DNA of 64,000 nucleotides from Pictodentalium vernedei (Eukaryota > Mollusca > Scaphopoda > Dentaliida > Dentaliidae), in contig CM062296.1 of assembly GCA_031216915.1 (NCBI GenBank), forward strand, positions 147,609,340 to 147,673,339, read 5' to 3'. The notes beneath the pieces were generated by a model. It saw nothing but the letters and a program-made list of their open reading frames with translations, ran no database searches and was not told where the DNA came from. The translations under genes and the position numbers were made by a program. Shown piece after piece: positions 11,755 to 24,109 of the stretch (within the stretch, counting starts at the first letter, position 1; each line of letters begins with the position of its first letter).

Positions 11755-12441
11755 TTGTTGTTGTTGTTCTGTTAGCGTTATGGTTGTTTTAACAAGTGCT
11801 ATGTATTCTGGATCACTCAAAAGACGTTCTTTCCAGACTCGTTCCCCTCTTTTCTGGTCAATGAAGGAGAAAGGTATGCTCACTGCAGTGTGATCGAACC
11901 AATATCGAAGGTATATATTTACCATTTCTTCGTTTAATTGGTTGTGCACTAGAAGCCAAAATGGGAGCTTTGAAAAATGAGGGTACCAGAGCAAGAGCCG
12001 ACGTCCCTTGCACATGTTTCATATTCAGTCAAACACAAATATATTTTGTTTATATAAATTTGTTTAATTACAAATTAGCGAAGCATGCCTAGGTACACTC
12101 TTCAATAATAAAGCAAATTTTGATGAACACATTCAGACCACTAGAAATAATGTAGCTCTCAACCAGTTAATTGGAGATCCGAAGATGCAATGAAGTAGTC
12201 TATTTCCAGGTCCCCTTAATGTGTAACGACGTTGGTCTGTGATTTCCACTCTCCAAACATCATGTAAATCTAAAGTTTCCATAAAGTGGGAGATTCGTCC
12301 ATCAGATTTTGTATTACTTTTGTGTTTATATTTTATTGTGTCCATTTGATAGTTTCTAGGGACTTTACAGTCTCCGCCGATCATAATATACTTGGCTTCC
12401 CATTTATTAATCCAACGACCACGGAAATACTGATAGGACAT
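11755..12441 (-). pseudogene. LINE endonuclease fragment, split by a repeat (left arm)
   Basis: The minus strand from 12441 encodes IMIGGDCKVP, then LDLHDVWRV and DQRRYTLRGP, matching the GDFN and L-x-DxWR-x-x-x-P-x-x-x-x-YT-x-R blocks of the APE-type endonuclease of L1-like LINEs. A repeat at about 12015-12165 interrupts it. On the far side the frame resumes with DHTAVSIPFSFI, RGERVWKERLLSDPEYI, the SDH and RG-x-x-WK-x-N-x-LL blocks at the domain end. It is a non-functional fragment, and may come from the same LINE family as the RT remnant. Confidence 0.78.
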
Positions 12442-13429
12442 TCTGTACTATTTTTGGTGATTTATTTTGGAGTTGTCTCTGCTGAGAGGTGAAACAACCA
12501 GTTAAGCTGAATCACGCCAATACTGAATAGCAGTGTTAATTACTTTGTTGTCGGGGCGCTAACCCAACACATATTTCTGAAAATCTCCGCGGAGATTAAA
12601 AAAAACACCCTTTTTGTGAAATGTGAAATTAATGCAGGAAGATAAACACATATTTTGTATTTTCCTTTCAATTTACACAACTCAGTCTTTCTTTGTTCTG
12701 AAATGATGTACAGCTTCCTTTTACAATGATCGCAGATATAATAATTTCACTTCAAAGAATCCTTTGTAAGCCGTTTTTAATCATTTTATAGGGAGTTCTC
12801 CAGATGAAGAGTGTTAAACTCCAAGTTAAAATTGAAGTTCCAAAAACATCATACTAGCAATTTAAATAATACCTCATTGATACACATTTGTAGTGGACTT
12901 CATGAATTGATGTATGGCTATTCCAAATGTAATAATTACTTTTTAAAAATGTAAACTTAATTATTTTCTCCATAGAGTCTTACAATACAATTTTGAGCTT
13001 CGCATTACTCTGAGTTTCGTGCATGATTACTTCTAGGGGTGAAAATAGTTGTTTATGATAAGGGCCATTGCGTCTATTCCCACAGTGTAATGAGCCAGTA
13101 TTTCCATTATGAAAGCCAAATCGGGACCAAATCCATGAGGTGTTAGTGTAATGCCCGATAGATACTGGAAAGCGTACTCTTTCTGCTTAACTACACGAGA
13201 ATGTGTAGTAAAATGTTGCTTTTACATACTATGCGCAATTTATTTTAATTTTTTATACACGCGTATGCAAATCTATTCATGTGAACAGGGCTTATCTTAC
13301 TTTCCAATAAATAATTATCCGAATATTTAGGCAAATCATATTGAAAATGGTCGATAAGAGGTTGGACATGGAATAAGAAGTACCGGAATGTTATACTTGA
13401 CCAGTCAGTCTATTCGAAGTTGTGAGTAA

Positions 13430-13655
13430 GGTTTTCATCACCAGAGGGTGGCGTAATGTTCTATTACTTTCAACATTCAGCTGTCTCCTTGTTGAGAACT
13501 TTAGACATCAGATCGAAAGGTCGTACATTCGATCCCAACCCTCGTTATGTGCGCATTGCTTTCGGGCAGGGCACCTCACCGCTGTAGCCCGAATGGACAG
13601 TTTTACGGGCTGGGAAGCTGGGTTACCTGAACCTCCGAGCAGCTGTTAGTAATTA
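13430..13655 (+). mobile_element. tRNA-derived SINE remnant (left arm)
   Basis: Contains CATCAGATCGAAAGGTC followed by a B-box-like ATTCGATCCCAA, then GGGCAGGGCACCTCACC. These words match the tRNA-related head and central block of the SINE at 63885-64000. Its tail differs: the GACAGTTTTACGGG word lies in the opposite orientation to the copy at 48275-48540. The mirror is 38044-38269. Confidence 0.6.
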
Positions 13656-13884
13656 TCGGGATATTCGACGTACTATAATACACAAACTGTGTTGGCATCG
13701 TTTGGAGGCGTAATAATATTATGTACCATCGGAGTGGAGTACGCCCTAGCATAAAGGACCACAGTGCTGCTTCCACATAGTTGAGATTAACCTATTCAAC
13801 ACTGGTGCCCTGGATGGTGTCATTTTAGTTAACACTGTCAATGGCGAAATGGGCGAAACCATCCCGGTATGTTGGGAGTTCAGC

Positions 13885-13930
13885 AATAATTTAATCCAAC
13901 AGCTCTATCAAGCTGTTGGATTAAATTATT
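13885..13930. repeat. Perfect hairpin with 20-bp arms (left arm)
   Basis: AATAATTTAATCCAACAGCT, a 6-base loop, and the exact reverse complement. The mirror is 37769-37814. Surrounding sequence (13780-14110) is related to 57990-58360. Confidence 0.9.
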
Positions 13931-14445
13931 ATCGAGCCTCGCTTCAAAGCTTTTCCTCTTTAAATCGTCTGCTTGTCCACTACCAATTTTTCTTTACGCA
14001 AAAATTGATGTACACCGAGATGAAAAGTCCAACAGAAGGACAAAACGCAGACGACGCAGATGTGGTTAGAACTTATGTCATTTACGACGACAGAGCGACG
14101 TCAAATTCACACTTTAAAGTCTTTGAATCCATAACTTCGAAATGGTCATTGGAACGTTACCCGCGTTCATGGTTCATGGAAATGGTAACAAACAAGGATT
14201 TAGTGAAAAAAATCGCCATGTTCAGTGCAACAAGTCAGCATCTGCAATACTGAAGCATTGTAGATGGCGGCTTGTTCCACTCAAGGGACGAAATGAACAG
14301 ACGAATTCACAAGGGGACCTGCCACTCCCATAACCCGTGCGTGGAAGCTGTATAGTTGTATGTTTCAGAATTGGATGGAAAATGAGCATACAAAGACACT
14401 GGCACGTGACAAACTCTTTCGTAATATTCACAGAAATCTACTTAC

Positions 14446-14614
14446 CACCAGTAAGAGAGTTGTAGTATAGACGGACATACACAAAATAGGCTTAGTTTTC
14501 TCCAGTCTCTCACAAAATAGGCGACGAAGTTTAAAACAAGTAGTCCAGCGACAAACACAAATTGACCCAGCAAACCACCTTGGACACGCTTTTGTGGTCC
14601 CACTAATTCTATTG
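14446..14614 (-). CDS. SLC22-type transporter, exon C (left arm)
   Basis: Mirror copy of 37085-37253. The donor (CTTAC on the plus strand at 14441-14445) and the acceptor flank an open 169-nt exon with ELVGPQKRV and RDWRKL. It is identical in protein to the right-arm copy. Confidence 0.87.
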
Positions 14615-14681
14615 CTGAAATGACAAACCAAACAAAGACATTTTTAATAATTTTGAAATAATCGGTAGTACCTTTTTATAT

Positions 14682-14940
14682 TTAACCCTTTACCCAACGA
14701 AGACGATATCAAAATTTATGATTTTAAATATATATTTTTTTAAATTAAAAAAAACAAATCAACAAAATCGTATCGTGTGACCACTTATGGGAACGAGCTC
14801 GATAACCTCGTTCGGATGAGGGGTAGCCATTATAAAATTTTGTTGATGTTTTTTTTTAATATGTGTTTTTTACTCATGAATTTGTATATTATGCCGCGGA
14901 TGCAACCAATTTGTTAAGATAAGGGTAAATACTTCAAAAA
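14682..14940. mobile_element. TTAA-flanked MITE, subfamily 2 (left arm)
   Basis: TTAA at 14682 is followed by CCCTTTACCCAACGAAGACG and a hairpin carrying GGAACGAGCTCG. The far end (AAGGGTAAAT) is degraded. The GAAGACGATATCAAAATTTA block distinguishes it from subfamily 1 and is shared with 63468-63690. It lies just upstream of SLC22 exon C on the minus strand. Mirror: 36759-37017. Confidence 0.75.
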
Positions 14941-15217
14941 CAGAACATTTCTTTCACATTCGAGATGGAATTAACTAACTCACATAGATATGGTTTGGGA
15001 CACTGCAGGTGGATATTTTTGACCAATAGCCCAGTACATCAGCAAAACACCTATGGTATCATGAGAAAATAAAGAACGTTTCCTTTGTTACGTTTTATTA
15101 AACCAAACAACAGACATCACTGAGAGATGGCTGTTGTTTTCCTTTATTAAACGTTCCAAAAGGAGAATTGACTTTTTATGAAAACGGAATCCGAACGACT
15201 TTTTCAAAGATAATCTT

Positions 15218-15996
15218 CAGGCTTGGCAATTTCAGGAGAGCGATCTTTTAGCTCTCCTTACTGCCCTCCTGAAAGAATTAAGGAGAGCGAAAAATTGCCC
15301 TCCTAAATATTTTGGTCAGGGATGATTGAGATTACATGTATTATGCTCACATTAAATTTTTGTTGTAAAGCAAAAATGTAATTTAACTTCGAAGTCACAT
15401 AACATCACGTAATTTCATTTTGAAAGTCGTTTAGTGGTAAAAGGTAATGGCTGCAACCATACCCAAACACAGTTGCAATCATTTGAAGCAAAATGGGTCA
15501 CAGCAATATTTTTTTTTTCTGTCAGTTTCAAGTTCAACAACTGGCAGTTTGAGGGGTAATTATTCAAGGAATATTGACACTATAATATACTACCATTACT
15601 ACTATCCTGTCACTTGAAGCACTTGCACCAGGATGTGACTGTAGATTCAAGCAGACCTGTTGACCAAGAAAGTCATACGCCTACCACTACCACCTTCAAC
15701 CCAGCGGGGTTGAAGGTGGTAGTGGTAGGCGTATGACTTTCTTGGTCAACAGGTCTGGGTACACACACAGGTCTTGTCACGAGTGTGTTCGGTTGTTGAG
15801 TGAGACATCCAGATGTCTAAGAGATTTCGCTTTACTTAGTAAAGTTAATAAAATCACTGATGTAGTCTGTTGGTTTCAGTTTCAATGAGTTCGTTCAACT
15901 GGATACTTAAAATGCTGTGTAAACCTAATTGCTCTCCTAAGCTGATTGAGGAGAGCGATTTTTTGCCCTCCTGCATTTTTCAGAATGCCAGGCCTG
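15218..15996. mobile_element. Non-autonomous DNA transposon, left arm only
   Basis: The 779-bp insert has terminal inverted repeats CAGGCTTGGCA and TGCCAGGCCTG and is flanked by AATCTT direct repeats (15212-15217 and 15997-16002). Subterminal AGGAGAGCGA and TTGCCCTCCT words recur near both ends. It contains a perfect palindrome with 51-bp arms (15652-15757). No transposase is encoded. The CAGG termini recall hAT elements, but only a 6-bp direct repeat is seen, so the superfamily is uncertain. The corresponding site in the right arm has no insert but is not clean. Confidence 0.85.
15652..15757. repeat. Perfect palindrome, 51-bp arms and 4-base loop
   Basis: The left arm 15652-15702 begins CAGACCTGTTGACCAAGAAA. 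The loop AGCG is at 15703-15706 and the right arm is 15707-15757. It lies inside the left-arm-only transposon. Confidence 0.97.
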
Positions 15997-16002
15997 AATC
16001 TT

Positions 16003-18187
16003 CTCTTAAGAATAGCAACCAGTTACCGGAATTTAGCAAACCCATATGATGCGACCCCATCATTGGAACGAGCTCGACGCACACAAATGAGTCCGATTCG
16101 TTAGGTAAAACTTCGAGAATAAACCTTCTCTCAGATTCGTCAATGATCTTCATCTTTTCTGGACACAGAGGCAATCCAAGAGGTGTGGTCAAACCGTACT
16201 ATACACTGTGCCTCAAATTCGTTTTCTGGGATGACCTTTTGTAACTGCCGCAACATTTCACAGGAGTTTGGAAACGATGAGGTCGATCCATTAAAATGGT
16301 AATACAGAATTATGATTCCATTTAGTTGTTTTAATGTATCTCTAGTGTTAAGAATGACTGCTTCATTTTCGTTTCTATTAACGCTTTATCTGCTTCTGGT
16401 GGATATTCCGGTCCTGGGCTGCAAGTCTTTTGTCACTAGAATAAGTAACATCTGGACATGTCAGTGCCGTATTGTGGCGCTCTGGCACCGTATGGGAATT
16501 TACAGTAGGAAATTGTTTTCCTATAGTAAATTCCCTATACCCATCAACGATGATCAAAACGTCTCCCAAGTGCTAACTGAAAAGGTCCCCATGGTACCTT
16601 TCTATAGTAAATTCCTATAGTCGTTATGGATTGTTTATTTACACACTTGTCGATGACCTTTTGCGTAGACTACTGTTCATGTAATATGATGTCCCTTTAC
16701 TTATCCGAACACATTATTTGGTGCTCCAGTTATAGATATTCTATTCAATAAGAATTTAATTCGCATTGAAAACATCAAGATATTTACATAATTATTCAAA
16801 GTACGCGGCATAATCATGAAACTAGAGGTATCGTAAGTCTTTATCTGTAATATAAATTGAGAGTGTCTGTCTGTGGTCGTTCTATCCGTATTAACGTCCA
16901 GCTAGAAATTCAATATTTGATTATCTCCCTTGCTATGCAATGTAACTAGAAATGTTCAGACACCCGTCCTGGGACGAGTCAGACTGCTACAGTACGGCCA
17001 CCGTGGACTGGTCACTTTACAGGGGTAGGCAATATTTGCACGCACGAAATACTATTAGATTCCAGACACAAATTACAGGAATAATCATCAACAAATTATC
17101 TAATAAAGCACAAGGTAAAATTATTTAAAATTTTGCTGATAATTATTTTTATTACAGAGTAAAGGCTTACGTGGACTGCACACGTGCGGATTACGATCAG
17201 TATACGGTGGATGTACTGCAGTTGATAATATAAAGTGAACAGAACTGTCCAAAAATAATGATGTAAAAAATAGTGACGTCAAAGATTCCATCAAATCAAG
17301 TTTTGCTTAAAAAACCTTTATAATGGTTAATTCGAAGAAAATAATTGCTTGTGTTATTTTTAAATTCAACCAAAGGGAATATTTTGATTTATCGGAAAAG
17401 TGAACCATTCATGTTCACTTTACAGGCTAACTGAAATATTTTATCCGACTGAATTTAAAAATAGGCAGTGTTTGAAGGTTAAACTGTTTCCCGTCCATAA
17501 CCACGCCGGAATCGTTTAGAGATTTAACTGGTGGCTCTAGGGCGTGGTTTATGTCCCATGCGATTATACACCGGGGTAGGAGAATATCCGAGATGCTTCG
17601 TTAATAATCCGGAAACGGTGAATCTCTGATTGCACTGCCGAGACAAATCAGGCTTACATTTCCCAATCGGATATTTTCGCGACGCTATCGAGATTCATAA
17701 GTCGAATTAGTCACACGAGTGTTGGGCTTAGTATAACGATAAATCCCTCGTGATCTCGGATGAACGAGCATGGTGTTGAGTATTTCTCGCGGCATTACAT
17801 GTCGGTAGAATACCATGTTCACTCTAACGGGTGCCAATGGTGCAGTACGCAAACAGAATTGGCATGGCACTACACATACGGCTGCTGGCACCAAAAGTGG
17901 CACCAAAAGTATACTTTTGTTAGGTCTCGAAGGCTTTGTGGTTTATTATTTAAGGTCGTCGTTTTCGATAAAATCGGTGCCCGACCGTACAGGCGAGACG
18001 CAATTCACGCATGTCAGGTAAACGGTAAGTAACAGCAATAACCATGACTCTTTGTTGTGGGTGAACTGATTTAATAGCTTATCCATTAAATCTGGTTCTA
18101 ATCAAACCATTTCTTTGCTTCTTAACCTTTTCTAAAGTTGTGTATCTCATTTAATCTTTCTTGGATATAATGAATTATTTGTTACTA
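16003..18187. other. Intronic stretch, left arm
   Basis: Holds a partial copy of the TTAA MITE at about 16045-16110 (GGAACGAGCTCG, then CGTTAGGTAAAA) and an inverted-repeat cluster at 16495-16620 built on GGGAATTTACAGTAGGAAA-like and TATAGTAAATTCC words. No gene is recognised. Mirror: about 34287-36465. Confidence 0.5.
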
Positions 18188-18698
18188 CACTGCAAAAAAT
18201 ATAGGTTCTCTTTAGAACCAAAACTGGTTCTAATCTTGTCCCTGAGATGGAACCAGTTCTGTTTAAACAGTATTTATTTCAAATCAAATAAATTTACCAA
18301 GATTAGTATTCAATTTTAACAGAATATTACATGAACTGAAGTAGATTCAGCAGTAAACTTGGAGCTTATTCAACGCAGTCGCCAAACATTTTGAAACAAA
18401 GGAGATATGAACAGTTGGCATATCGAACCAGATTTGGTTCTGTATAGAACCAAAACTGGTTCGATATGCCAACTGTTCATATCTCCTTTGCTTAATAATG
18501 ATTTGAGACAACTTCGTATAAGCTCTAAACTTACGACTGGAACCTCCTCAATTTATGTTTAATTCTGTTAATATTTAATGTTAACCTTTATAAATTTATT
18601 TGATTTGAAATAAATACTGTTTAAACAGAACTGGTTCCATCTCAGGGACAAGATTAGAACCAGTTTTGGTTCTAAAGAGAACCTATATTTTTGCAGTG
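18188..18698. mobile_element. Palindromic MITE with TA target duplication (left arm)
   Basis: TA at 18186-18187 and 18699-18700 bracket a 511-bp element with CACTGCAAAAA termini, consistent with a Tc1/mariner-type non-autonomous element. Three blocks pair almost perfectly with their inverted partners: the outer block of about 105 bp (from CACTGC to AATAAATTTA) and a central block of about 35 bp around GGAGATATGAACAGTTGGCA. Between them lie partner blocks of about 100 bp that are clearly diverged. The mirror is 33776-34286. Confidence 0.85.
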
Positions 18699-18700
18699 TA

Positions 18701-19989
18701 TAGTCCATGAACATTAGAGTTGACTAAGGAAAGTTATATCATAAAGCTGATTTTTGGTATATTGTTACGGCCTATGGTACTTAGCAACATAGTAAAAATC
18801 CCCTTGAATCCGAGATGAGCTTTTTCGAAAAAAAACATATTTTACAATAGACATGAATTGAATAAAAGATCCCAAAACGGAAATGCTTATAAATAGCAGC
18901 ACCATTAGGTTTGTCACCAAATAGGCCACCCCAATAGGCGTAGAATATTAAATATATGAATATATTGTCGAAGAACAGAATTAAGAAGACAAATAATACA
19001 TTTCCGGGTCTCGGGGTGTGTTTTAGCGTCAAAACGACCTTTAAAATCCATAACGATTCAAACAAAAGGTGTCTCAAATTGAGGATTTATTTCATTGCAC
19101 CATTAAATATCAATTGGAAACGAGCACTAATCATAATTACATGGACGTGGTGAAATGAAAACCCAAAAGAAATCAGGTTTAGACATCCAAACACAATAAC
19201 AGCGCCAAAAATTTAACCCTACCTCCAAACATCGTCACTTGAAGGCATTCGGAAATTTAATAGACAATGTGATAAAAACGTAAGTCTGTTCAACTCAACG
19301 CTAAATGCGAGAGCTTATTATCCAGTTATCTAGAATTTTAAATGGATGACGTGGTAACAACATATAATCAATAATTGAATGAATTACCATTTCCTTTTGT
19401 TGTAGGATGGGGGTGGGGATGGGGGTGAGGGTGGGAGTGGTAGGCATGCATTTAAGTGGTTAAATTCTGGAAATCATGATATGTGGGTTTGCCTTTAACA
19501 GTAGTTTTATAGATGATTGAATGCTGAAAACCCTTTGCTAATGAATACTAGATTTATTGAGATTATTGGAGAATGCCTATATGCATTATCCAGTAAACTA
19601 AATAAATTTAATAAAGTCGCAGGTTTCCGGTGTTGAAATTTGTAATGCAGGTAACACAGAAGTACAAATAACTTAGCTATCCGCCAATCTGAATCTTTCA
19701 TAAACTGAATTGGCAATTCCATTTTATTGCCCTTTTAAAATTAACTAAATCTGGTGCGGAGTAATACCAAATATCAGCAAACTTTCATGATACAGTATTT
19801 ATTTAATGCAAAATTAGTTGCAGGTTGACTTTTCAATTCATTGCAGAATAACCAGTTTAAACTATGTGTCCTACGTGCCCTAGATTAATAATAGATGGGC
19901 CCGGTATTACAAAGCAATATCAGAACCCTACCTTATATTATTTATACAGGGCGGGTAGGATTCACGGGTTGTAATGGTCAACACATTAT
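18701..19989. other. Intronic stretch, left arm
   Basis: Contains a 98-residue hydrophobic frame on the minus strand (19077-18781) that I do not recognise, and a G-rich stretch at 19406-19440. The block 18722-18900 resembles 23400-23530 in the opposite orientation (ATAAAGCTGATTTTT, then TCC-rich and AGCTTTTTCGAAA words). Mirror: 32484-33775. Confidence 0.45.
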
Positions 19990-22262
19990 GCTAATGTTGT
20001 GAGCATGCGACTTGCAGGTTATGTACCACTTTCATGTGACGCGTCCAAGTTTTGAAAGGTAGCAGTCGAGTCCGCTGGTCTTTGATTGGTGCATGACGTG
20101 CCGCTGCAGTAACGACATAGTCCAGAACATGGCAAACTTGCTTTTCGACAACCACATTTCTTAGAACAGTTTGCCTTACAAACACAACTGATTAGATTTA
20201 CAAGACCAGTTGGTGCAACTGGCTGTTCACTTGGTACAGGATTGAGAGCACCATTTCCCATTTCCCATCCCCATTCCGGTGGTGACACTGTACGTCCCAG
20301 TCACGTTTGTACCTGCAAAAATACACGAAAAGAATGCTGTCGCGCAGCATCAGTTGTTGGTGGAAGGCAGGCCAGCTGGATTGTTTTGTTTAATTTGGTT
20401 TTAGAAACAGCATGTTTGTATGTTGGATAACGGTAGTTATCAAGGGAAGTTAACATCTTGGCCCCATAAATACTCAGAATGATGCGTTCTGCAGACATAG
20501 CAATATGATTGTTGGTACTATCACAACATAGGAATGCTTTCATACACCCTTCCAAACCACTTGATTTCTCAAATCTCATCTTATGGAACACTTCCTTCTT
20601 CCCTTGTCGGAAAAGTGCTGATGCGGTGTCACATCCACTAATTGCGTGTGTCAACAACAAGTGCTTCCGCCAGTCACCTTAAGCTACATGAATTTTTCTT
20701 GATTGCATAAACAACACTGGGTTCAACAGATGTCATCATGTACACACATTCAACTGTTGCACAGACCGTGCAACCAACATAACCATCAAATCTGTATCTG
20801 TCTTGACTACTATAATATTACTAGTCGAATTTTGCTCCGCCAAACTGAATGCTGTTTCGATGATGAAAACGTCCGTGTCTGAGTCCGACTGTGATGTTCC
20901 AATATCAACTGAACTGAATTCTGTCATCAACAAGAGAATCAATTCAGATTTGATGTGTCTATTTGCAAGGAAATCAGACTGAGAACAGGTTGTGGAGAGG
21001 TCTCTTGACACGTTGATATCCGCCGAATATCGACCGTTAGCCTGCGTGTTTGCTCGGAAATCTTTGTGGAGGAGACACTGTTATAACCATCAAACACAAG
21101 GTGTGAATCTACACCAAAATGTCGATTAACATAATCAATGTATACTGCACAGACCTCGCCATAATTTGTTTGTTTGGGCCAAACTACAGCCCTCAGAAGG
21201 TATCCGCCGTCGATGACGTAAATTGGTTGTTTAGGTATCTACGTTTCATGACAAGATAATGATTTTAACACTGTTCCAAGAACACTTTTAGAGGTTTTGC
21301 GCATGCCACCTGAATCGAATAACGTGGCAGACTGTGGTGCTAGCTCGTAACTCAAATACCATTCCGTCTCAGATTGAGATTGAATCGCACAGGTTATCCT
21401 ATTAAAAAGTAATGTCGGAGTCACTGCCACCTCTTCTCCGCGAACTTTGATAGTGTTTGACATGGATGCAATTGATTTCACACCATCTGCATGACGTAGC
21501 GTACCCTGGCTAAAAGACTTTCCAACAACTTTTGAAGCAGCTTGCTCACCAACAGAAACTGCGTCATCACAATTCACTGTTGCGTCTGCAATGGTTCCAA
21601 AGGACAATGAAACTAGTTTTGAAAAATTTCTATTGCGTAGCCAGTTGAGTAGTTTGTTGATGTCACCAACATCACGCTCGCACGAAGGTCCTTGTGTCGA
21701 TCACTTTGGGTTGTATGAACCTGTACATATTCTTCTAATGCACTACAAATAGGCAAACACTGGGGTAAAGCATGAACCCATTTAGCAATCGAACTTTACC
21801 ACGAGTCATGCCACCCACTACCTTGAACATTCTCATTAAACATTGTTCAATTGTTTGATCAGCATAAACCCCATCCCAGAACTTATTCGATCTACGAATG
21901 GTAAAATATCCCTTTACAGTGAATGATTCAAAGTCGCATTTAGACATTTGTTAGGGAAATTCTATCATTTGCTGTAGATAAAGTCGAGAACATTTTGCAT
22001 AGGCTAGATGACCCCCTGCATGAAAGTGTGGTATCATTTTCTTAACGCAATACAAATGAAGATTCCAGCCTCCACTTCGCCCCGGTCGCAGAAACAGTTG
22101 CAATAATGCTGCTTGACTGTGGTACTGCATCCACAATTTTTCAGTACGCCCCCATGCATCGTTCTGACACAGGGTAGCTAACACATCCATTGCTTCAACA
22201 ATATCGGGATTGTGGGTGGCAGACTCAGGCCCACAATCTCCACTGATTAGATGCTTACACAA
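19990..22262 (-). pseudogene. Broken copy of multi-copy GCDT-signature protein (left arm)
   Basis: Successive minus-strand frames carry, in order: HFHAGGHLAYAKCSRLYLQ; YFTIRRSNKFWDGVYAD with TIEQCLMR; a domain with LFDSGGMRKTSKSVLG; IVVKTDTDLMVMLVA; HAISGCDTASALFRQGK; and a Cys-rich C-terminus (CVCKANCSKKCGC, CSGLCRYCSGTSC). I know this architecture from large uncharacterised families scattered in cnidarian and mollusc genomes, probably mobile. The DTD-LMVML and GCDT-GK blocks look like the acidic and helical parts of a PIN/FEN-like nuclease, which is inference. At least four frame breaks or stops show it is dead. It sits in the intron between SLC22 exons B and C. Confidence 0.75.
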
Positions 22263-23956
22263 ATTCCTCCATATTTTCGCGATTGGAGTTTAAAAGCAGA
22301 CGTAAAATGATACTTTTACAACGTAATGACTGGTCACAATTATTCATTAAATTGGATCAAGATGATACGATCGAGTACTGACCATTGATTTTTTTCTAAT
22401 CTGAAAATAGCTAGGTTATATTCTAATCTGAATATAGCAGTCGAACTTTTCCTGCAGGAAAAATGCGTTCCGTCAAAACGATAGCACATGCACTTGAACT
22501 TCAAAGAGCTTTTTGAGACAAGAACATACCACATCACAGCAGTGCAAATAAAAATATTCCCAGACCGAAGGGCTGTAAAATAGACCTTTCTGGGTTATTC
22601 ACAAGAAAGTACAGATTGTAAAATTGCGTTTTAAAAACTAAGCTCAGGCAAAACGAATGCAAAATCTACTCTTTAACATGACCCCAGGTTCGGTTCATAA
22701 CTCCCTCAGCGTTGTTGATCTTAGGTTGTATTTTAACCAAACCGGTTTATGCGTGGCAGCAGTCTCTGCGTGAATATTGTTTACACATACTGTACGTCTG
22801 TGAACGCAGTCTGCGGTCGAAGTATCTCACCCCACCCAAGAAGGTGGGTGTGGTAAGGCGGGTAAAATGGGGTGGAGGCGTGGTTTGAATAAAAAATGTT
22901 ATATACCCATATCTCTGTGTGTTTCTATTATAAAACAATTACCTTTTAACTGCTAGTGGACTAATATAATCTACTGTCGATCGATGATGCTGATTTCTTC
23001 AGTTCAGTCGAAAATTGTGGATCCTCGATTTTGGGGGTAGGGTTAGGGTTTTTAAATTTATTAAGTTACTGGTGCATCTGGCTGCACCAGATCAGTGTGT
23101 GCGTCAAGAAATATCACTCCTGCAGGCACAACCTATTCCCTGCACAATCATATATAGACACACGGCATAGCAAAACTCATAACTTAGTTCGAAAAAATGG
23201 TGCATTTTCCCCAAAAAATTATACAAAAATATTAAAATATACAAATTTTCGCAGCGGAATGCTGTTACATTGACACTATTGTTTTGGGCACAGATATTCG
23301 CTTCATTTTACGGTACAGTGCACGTGATTCGGATAAGTGTCCTGTGATATATATAACATGTTGGTAGTTTCGAATATTTTAAAATTAATTTAAAACATTT
23401 TATGGAAAAATTTAAATATCTCGAAAAGCTGAACTCGGAATCTAGGGGACTTTCACTATGATATGCGGAAGGTTTCCCCCAAACATATGACAAAAAATCA
23501 GCTTTATCATATTTATTTCCGTACTTTCCACTTTTTGGGCCTTTTGATCCTGGACTTTAGTTTATCTGGAGTTAATGAACAGTGAGTAAATAATGGTCAA
23601 ACTTGAAATTATTTTGGAAACGTCAATAATAGCCTTTCACGTCTTAGTTATATGTATTTTTATAATTTGTGAGTTTTTTACAACTAAAATATTTAAACGA
23701 TGTAGTTAATACTAAATTAAAATATCATACTTTGAGTGCATTTGCATTACAGATGGCGCCTTGCTGTACCCAAAGGGCTACATGTTGTTAGATTGTTCTC
23801 ATTTACAATCAGATTTCCTTTGCCACTAATTTTTTTTCATTTGGTAACAAAAATATTGATTTGGTACCGAACAAAAACAGCACTTGGCACCAACACATTT
23901 TGGGTCAGCGTAAGAACTAGTGGAATAACCAGCAGATAGAGGTTTCAAATACTGTA
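22263..23956. other. Intronic stretch, left arm
   Basis: Contains two TTAGGG-like words at 23033-23052 (not a telomere array), a fragment at 23400-23530 related to 18722-18900, and a GCATTACAGATGGCGCC word at 23744 also seen in other repeats here. No coding sequence recognised. Mirror: 28517-30211. Confidence 0.45.
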
Positions 23957-24080
23957 TACTCAAGAATCAGTTGGGTTGAAAATTGTCACTAAACATCTGG
24001 GTTGAATGAATATGAACCCAAGTGAATCCAAATTCACTGAACCCAGTTGATTTGTAATCCAATTGATTTTAGAGTGTATA
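23957..24080. mobile_element. Small TA-flanked MITE (left arm)
   Basis: TATACTC at one end and GAGTGTATA at the other bracket an imperfect inverted repeat with TCAGTTGGGTT and AACCCAGTTGA words, about 124 bp. Mirror: 28393-28516. Confidence 0.65.
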
Positions 24081-24109
24081 GTGTTGTGTATTTTGCTCAT
24101 CTTCAGCTC

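Noticed and set aside
13849..14253. 134-residue open frame, mirrored at 37446-37850.
   Set aside because: It overlaps a perfect hairpin and a dispersed repeat, shows no family signature, and part of it has a non-coding relative at 57990-58360.
15980..16192. 70-residue frame on the minus strand, partly shared with 36282-36485.
   Set aside because: It runs through a partial TTAA MITE and its end differs between the arms because of the transposon insertion; no domain.
18781..19077. Hydrophobic 98-residue frame (mirror 33397-33693) as a membrane protein exon.
   Set aside because: No splice context or family signature was found, and nearby sequence is repeated at 23400-23530.
23033..23052. TTAGGG-like words (GGTAGGGTTAGGGTTT), mirrored at 29421-29440, as an interstitial telomere.
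   Set aside because: Only about two units are present, with no array, and the motif lies mid-intron in both arms. Too short to support a telomeric origin.
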